Assembly: GCF_900110205.1 (NCBI RefSeq)
Contig: NZ_FOCV01000001.1
Coordinates: forward strand, 248,001-312,000
Length of the DNA: 64,000 nt
DNA from: Rhizobium tibeticum
GTDB taxonomy: Bacteria > Pseudomonadota > Alphaproteobacteria > Rhizobiales > Rhizobiaceae
Direction: 5' to 3'
Part shown: positions 60,122 to 64,000 of the stretch, piece by piece
Position numbering within the stretch: the stretch's first letter is position 1
Layout: each line of letters begins with the position of its first letter
Position numbers and translations under genes: made by a program
The notes under the pieces: model-generated
Database searches by the model: none
The model's input: the letters and a program-made list of their open reading frames with translations, nothing else
What the model was told of the DNA's origin: nothing

Positions 60122-60706
60122 TCAATTCTGGCAGAAGTTGCTCGCATTGGGAGTCCATTTGCCGTAGCCGGTGGCAACCAGATTGGCGATGACCCGGCAG
60201 ACATACTGCTTCTGGGCCGGGTCATTGTTGGGTCCGGCGTGATAGCGGGCCACTGCCATCGTCCATGTTTCGTGCCGGTCGTGGAGATTGCGCAGGAACC
60301 TTGCCGCATATTCCACATTGCGACGGGGGTCGAACATCTCCTCCGCAGACCGGAAATTCTCACCATGGTAGTACTGGTTGATCTGCATGCAGCCGATGTC
60401 GATGAGCTTCGCGCCTGACCTGCGCGCAACGTCAACCTGTCTCAGAGCGTCCTGCTCGGAGGGTGGAAAGAAGGCTTTCCCTTCGATGTTCAGGGCGTAA
60501 GGGTAGAGCGATCCCTTGCGTCCCGTCTCGGTCAAGCCAACGGAGTAGAGAATGCCCTCGGGGATGCCGTATTTCAGTGCGGCCGCCTGAATCTCCTGCT
60601 CACAGGCACTGTTCGACGCCTGTGCGCTAGAGATAGACGTCGCCAGTGCGACCGCTGCCAGCGGCGCCAGGAGAAGTGCCTTCAACACCGCTTTCGCCCG
60701 AGCCAT
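60122..60706 (-). CDS. Lytic transglycosylase, flagellar cluster
   Basis: A 194-residue secreted enzyme. Signal peptide MARAKAVLKALLLAPLAAVA ending near SSAQAS, then an SLT-type domain: YGIPEGILYSVGLTETG (catalytic Glu), IGCMQINQYYHG and AVARYHAGPN. It cuts peptidoglycan glycan strands and probably opens the wall for the rod, replacing the missing muramidase half of FlgJ. Start at 60706 (GGAGG 5 bases upstream) lies inside the motD coding end, giving an 80-base overlap in another frame. Confidence 0.88.
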   Translation of the reverse strand: MARAKAVLKALLLAPLAAVALATSISSAQASNSACEQEIQAAALKYGIPEGILYSVGLTETGRKGSLYPYALNIEGKAFFPPSEQDALRQVDVARRSGAKLIDIGCMQINQYYHGENFRSAEEMFDPRRNVEYAARFLRNLHDRHETWTMAVARYHAGPNNDPAQKQYVCRVIANLVATGYGKWTPNASNFCQN

Positions 60707-62045
60707 TGGAGCCTCCGCCAGTTCGCTGTCCTGATTGATTTTGGCGTTCCCGCGCCTCGCCGCCCTGACCTTGCTGGGCAGAGGCATGACCCTGCTGCTG
60801 GCTTTGTGCGTTCGCCTGATTGCCGGCGTCCGAGCGGTCGACCGGCGCCATGCTGATCGTAACGTTGTCGATCGTGTAGCCCTGGCTGCGCAATGCCTCG
60901 ATGATCTTGCCGTGATCTTCCTTGAGTTGGCGATAGGCCGCGCCGCTCTCTACCTTCAGGTCGACATTCAGTGCATCGCCGTGCAGCCGCATCGTAGCGG
61001 TGACGAGACCAAGGTCGATCGGGTTCATCTGGATCTTGAGCGTATTGACCACCTTGCCAGTGCTCGTCCACTCGGCCGCGTTCGACAGGGCGGAGCTCGC
61101 CTGCATGGCATGCGCCCATTCCGGATCGCCGGATATCGCCGCCGTCACTGCGGCAGAATTGGTGTTCTGCGCAAGACCGATGTAGCGGCGCGAGTCCAGA
61201 ACAGAGACGCTCTCGATGTTAGCCTTGCCGCCGGACTCACCGGTGGCATCCCTGTCGATGCCAAGATGCATATCCATCGACTGACCGCGGCCATTGGCAC
61301 GGCTCAGCCGGAATGTCGTCGCGTCGGTATCGCCGGCAACCACTGTGCCGGGCAGCTGAGCGTCGACAGTCGCATCGACGCTCAGGGCCGCGTCAGGGGA
61401 GGTTTCCTTGGGCATGATACCCGCAACGGACTTTTCTTTCGGATCGGTCGCTACCTTGCCGTCAGCCTTTTGGTTCGCCGCGGCCATTGCGGCGAACGCT
61501 GCGGCCGCCGTTCCGTCGGTCGGCACCTGCTTCAGTAAGCTCAGGACATCGGAGATCGCGTCGTCCTCGGCGCCCTTCTTGACCTCGGTGCCGTCAGCCT
61601 TTGTCAGCTTCGTGCCCTTGGCCGAATGTGCCGTCGCTTCATCGTCGAGCTTGTCGGACAGATCCTGCAAGTCGGCGTCATCAGCGTGCTTGCCCTTGGC
61701 CTTCGGGTCCGCCCTTTTGGTCTCCTTGTCGGCCGACCCGGACGTCTTTTCTTTCATCTCCGCCTGCGCCGCCAGGGAGGCGCTGCCGAGATCGATCAAT
61801 GCCTTCGTGTTCGCGTGGCGCGGCGCAGCGGACGCACTGCCGTCAGTGCCGTCAGTGCCGTCGCCGGCGTGCTGGCCCACCGCGGGCTGCTCGGCCGAGT
61901 CTTGCTTTGCGCCGCTTGCCTTGTTCAGGACGTCAGAGAACCCGCCTGCATCCGTATCACCACCGTTGCCGGTCTGACGGCCAATGGCCGCGGCAGAGGC
62001 AGCCCCTGCTCCAGACGCTCCCCCCGAAACGCTGATGTCCATCAT
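60627..62045 (-). CDS. motD: Flagellar hook-length control protein MotD (FliK-like)
   Basis: A 472-residue protein of mostly low-complexity Ala/Asp/Lys/Gly sequence with a folded C-terminal FliK-type domain: LKIQMNPIDLGLVTATMRLH then LNVDLKVESGAAYRQLKEDH and GYTIDNVTISMAP. MotD was named as a motility gene of S. meliloti and later assigned as FliK. The last 80 bases overlap the start of the lytic transglycosylase gene. It follows motC by 1 base; either of two consecutive ATGs (62045 or 62042) may start it. Confidence 0.9.
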   Translation of the reverse strand: MMDISVSGGASGAGAASAAAIGRQTGNGGDTDAGGFSDVLNKASGAKQDSAEQPAVGQHAGDGTDGTDGSASAAPRHANTKALIDLGSASLAAQAEMKEKTSGSADKETKRADPKAKGKHADDADLQDLSDKLDDEATAHSAKGTKLTKADGTEVKKGAEDDAISDVLSLLKQVPTDGTAAAAFAAMAAANQKADGKVATDPKEKSVAGIMPKETSPDAALSVDATVDAQLPGTVVAGDTDATTFRLSRANGRGQSMDMHLGIDRDATGESGGKANIESVSVLDSRRYIGLAQNTNSAAVTAAISGDPEWAHAMQASSALSNAAEWTSTGKVVNTLKIQMNPIDLGLVTATMRLHGDALNVDLKVESGAAYRQLKEDHGKIIEALRSQGYTIDNVTISMAPVDRSDAGNQANAQSQQQGHASAQQGQGGEARERQNQSGQRTGGGSNGSGESGVEGTSPGAAGSGRTGDVYL

Positions 62046-62046
62046 C

Positions 62047-63354
62047 TCAATTGCTTTCTTTGTTCAAGAGGCCGTCGATCTCATCCAGTTGCGATCGGCT
62101 TGACGTCACGAATGCGCTGAATGACGGGTCGGCGTCCTGCTGTCCCCCAACATTGGATGGCGGCGTCCCTGCCGCTTCTCCCACAACAGGACCTTGAGCC
62201 AGGTTGGGTATCTCCCCCTGCTCGGCCTCTGGTGAGGCTGCGGCCTGTTCAGAAGTGATTTCTTGACGATAAGATTTAGGGGCGGTCGCTTGCGTCAGGC
62301 TTGCCGGGTCCGGCGGGCGAAGCACTTGTTCTGCAATGGCTTTTGCTGCCGCCCTAAGCGCCTGGTCACGCGGGGACAGCTCTTGGTCCGCAATGGATGC
62401 GATGTTCCTCGCGGCCGTATCGATCTTGTCCGTCGGGATCGCCGCCATGCCGCCGTAGAAATCGGCCAGCGCTCCAAAGGCGTTGTCGGAATCGCTTGCA
62501 AGCGTCTGGGCGCGCGCTGCTGCCATCCGTGCGAGATCACCCTTGCCGGCGATCGCGGCTGCCCGAGCGATGCGGAGATAGACTTCCCGCTGCCTGGCCT
62601 CATCCATGAAGGAGAGAATGCCAACAACGTCGTCCGGCTTCACCTCGTGATCATGATTGACCAGCAGCTTGACGAAAAGATCCGCGAACTGGCTCGCATA
62701 AGGCGAATGCAGGAAGCGGCGCACGTAGCGCTGCGAATAATCGAGCCCCTTGTCCACCATCCCGGCTTCGACGCAGATCGACACGGAGCGTCGCAGCGCC
62801 GCCTCCTCGACGATCGTGCCCGGCGCATTGAGGCGCGCCTGGTCATACAGCTTCAGCGCCTCCATTGGGCTCTTGGCGAGAGTGACGTTGCCGCCGACCA
62901 GCGCAAGATAGGGACCGATTTTCTTATCCTTGTATTCGTTCGCAGTCTCGACAAGGCTCTTGGCCACCAGCAATCCCTTGCCACTCAAATATTTTCGCAA
63001 CACATCGCTGATGCGATTGTCGAAGTGACCGTTTACATCGCGGGCGACGAGGTATTCGAGGGTTTCCGGATTGCCGCCGCTCATTGCGTAGATCAGCGCC
63101 GCATCGACGTTGCGGTCATCATCGAAAACCGATGGATCGATGGTGCGCAGGCGCTGATCGATCGTGCCGAGCATGAAGCGCTGCATCTCGGCGGCAGAAT
63201 GATCGCCAAGCACGACGGAATCCTGCACGAATTGCAGCGACCGCAGCATTTTGTAGGGTGCAATGTCCTCCTGATCTTCCGCATACGCGACGCCAGCAGG
63301 GCTCCCCGCGAGGCCGAGAAGCAGAAGCAGAAGACGTTGGTGGAGACGGATCAT
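62047..63354 (-). CDS. motC: Motility protein MotC (periplasmic)
   Basis: A 435-residue protein with a signal peptide (LLLLLLGLAGSPAGVAYAED) and a helical periplasmic domain with repeats of TPR look (LAGKGDLARMAAARAQTLAS; FVKLLVNHDHEVKPDDV). MotC is special to rhizobia and relatives; it interacts with MotB and controls motor speed or stability. A C-terminal linker (about 385-435) is disordered and Pro/Gln-rich. It follows motB by 3 bases. Confidence 0.92.
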   Translation of the reverse strand: MIRLHQRLLLLLLGLAGSPAGVAYAEDQEDIAPYKMLRSLQFVQDSVVLGDHSAAEMQRFMLGTIDQRLRTIDPSVFDDDRNVDAALIYAMSGGNPETLEYLVARDVNGHFDNRISDVLRKYLSGKGLLVAKSLVETANEYKDKKIGPYLALVGGNVTLAKSPMEALKLYDQARLNAPGTIVEEAALRRSVSICVEAGMVDKGLDYSQRYVRRFLHSPYASQFADLFVKLLVNHDHEVKPDDVVGILSFMDEARQREVYLRIARAAAIAGKGDLARMAAARAQTLASDSDNAFGALADFYGGMAAIPTDKIDTAARNIASIADQELSPRDQALRAAAKAIAEQVLRPPDPASLTQATAPKSYRQEITSEQAAASPEAEQGEIPNLAQGPVVGEAAGTPPSNVGGQQDADPSFSAFVTSSRSQLDEIDGLLNKESN

Positions 63355-63357
63355 GGA

Positions 63358-64000
63358 TTATCCCTGATCCGTCTGCAGCAGTATTTCGATGCGCCTGTTG
63401 GTCGCGTTGAAGGGATCGGCCTGATCCTTCAACTTGCGGTCGGCAAAGCCCGAGACTTGGGAGACCCGCTTTTCGTCGAGCCCGCCGCGAACGATCATGT
63501 AGTAGGCAGCCTGGGCGCGATCCATCGACAAGCGCCAGTTCTCGTTCTCGCCCTTATACTGACGGCCGTCCGTGTGGCCGCGAATGACAACGGCGCCTGG
63601 TTTGCCCTTCAGGATCTCACCGATCTTTTCCATCGCCAGCACCATTTCCTTGCGCGGAACGGCCGATCCGATGTTGAACATGGAATCATCGCTCTGGTCG
63701 GAAATGCTGACCAAAAGGCCGCCTTCCGACGGTGTTACCGTGAGACCCTCGGCGAGCTTGCCGGCAACGCCGCTGATCTGCTGGGCGATTTCCTTTTGCA
63801 GGTCCTCGGCCCGTTTCTGCTCGGCGGCCTTTTGCGCCTCGGTCTGCGGCTTTTCCTCGCCCTCGGCATTTCCGGCAGCCGTTTCCACCGGTGCAGCATC
63901 GTGTTGCGGTTTGCTTTCTGCCGTTTCCGAGGCCCGCTCGTCATGACCCTTGCCGGCGTCCTCGGCCTTTGTCAGATCCGCCGGGTTCTCAGATTGCGCC
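63358..64000 (-). CDS. motB: Flagellar stator protein MotB, C-terminal part (cut by window edge)
   Basis: The frame is open to the right edge, so the membrane helix and the conserved Asp lie outside. The visible 213 residues hold a Glu/Ala/Lys-rich linker (AQSENPADLTKAEDAG...), then an OmpA-like peptidoglycan-binding domain: MFNIGSAVPRKEMVLAMEKI, AVVIRGHTDGRQYKGENENW with LSMDRAQAAYYMI, and the final ATNRRIEILLQTDQG. MotB anchors the stator to the wall and, with MotA, conducts protons. First gene of motBCD. Confidence 0.95.
   Translation of the reverse strand, partial: AQSENPADLTKAEDAGKGHDERASETAESKPQHDAAPVETAAGNAEGEEKPQTEAQKAAEQKRAEDLQKEIAQQISGVAGKLAEGLTVTPSEGGLLVSISDQSDDSMFNIGSAVPRKEMVLAMEKIGEILKGKPGAVVIRGHTDGRQYKGENENWRLSMDRAQAAYYMIVRGGLDEKRVSQVSGFADRKLKDQADPFNATNRRIEILLQTDQG

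Overview
The window looks like a chromosomal segment of a Sinorhizobium/Ensifer-type rhizobium (Alphaproteobacteria, Rhizobiaceae). This rests on GC-rich coding sequence and on gene sets that I recognise from Sinorhizobium meliloti: the PHB phasin next to the sensor kinase cbrA and acetoacetyl-CoA synthetase, potFGHI next to aceA and mcpZ, the Entner-Doudoroff operon zwf-pgl-edd, the alpha-glucoside operon aglEFGAK with aglR, and a flagellar block with the rhizobial genes motC, motD, rem, flaF and flbT. No database search was possible. Names rest on motifs, lengths and gene order.

Layout. 1-2.1 kb: the end of a LysR regulator, then small minus-strand genes (DUF4174-like, four-helix membrane protein, mini-HTH protein). 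2.1-5.3 kb: a decayed accessory stretch. It has a 700-base empty region, a PiT phosphate transporter with a large in-frame internal deletion, an intact PPK2 polyphosphate kinase, and remnants of LysR, SDR and RidA genes lying against the 3' side of tRNA-His. 5.4-12.2 kb: phasin with a strong promoter and two operator-like dyads, CbrA, a probable new small RNA (about 10062-10200, minus), and acetoacetyl-CoA synthetase. 12.4-22.5 kb: AsmA-like protein, polyamine ABC transporter, ScfR/RamB-like regulator diverging from isocitrate lyase across a TTTACAAA array, and a LysR gene. 22.6-32.0 kb: two chemoreceptors (one McpZ-like), a 47-residue membrane peptide, an HI0933-type flavoprotein, and a glutamine-synthetase-like plus FAD-oxidase pair for gamma-glutamyl amines. 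32.1-36.2 kb: zwf-pgl-edd. 36.3-44.7 kb: a degenerate PilZ-like protein, then aglKAGFE (minus) and divergent aglR. 44.7-48.4 kb: folD, a Wzz/ExoP-like protein and a frameshifted WecG/TagA-type glycosyltransferase. 48.7-64 kb: flagellar genes, all minus strand, from motB (cut by the right edge) down to fliR and four small flagellar-linked genes.

The central genes form a carbon-overflow theme: PHB granule protein, acetoacetate activation, glyoxylate shunt with its own regulator, polyamine uptake and breakdown, sugar uptake feeding the Entner-Doudoroff route, and folate C1 metabolism. The motility block is arranged with the regulator Rem between motBCD and the hook/export genes.

Most of the window is ordinary core genome. 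The most promising new element is the structured, promoter- and terminator-bounded RNA downstream of acsA2. Next are the recombined PiT gene, the operator arrays at the phasin and at scfR/aceA, the broken polysaccharide gene pair, and the uncharacterised small flagellar genes. No phage, transposase, CRISPR array or obvious defence system was seen.
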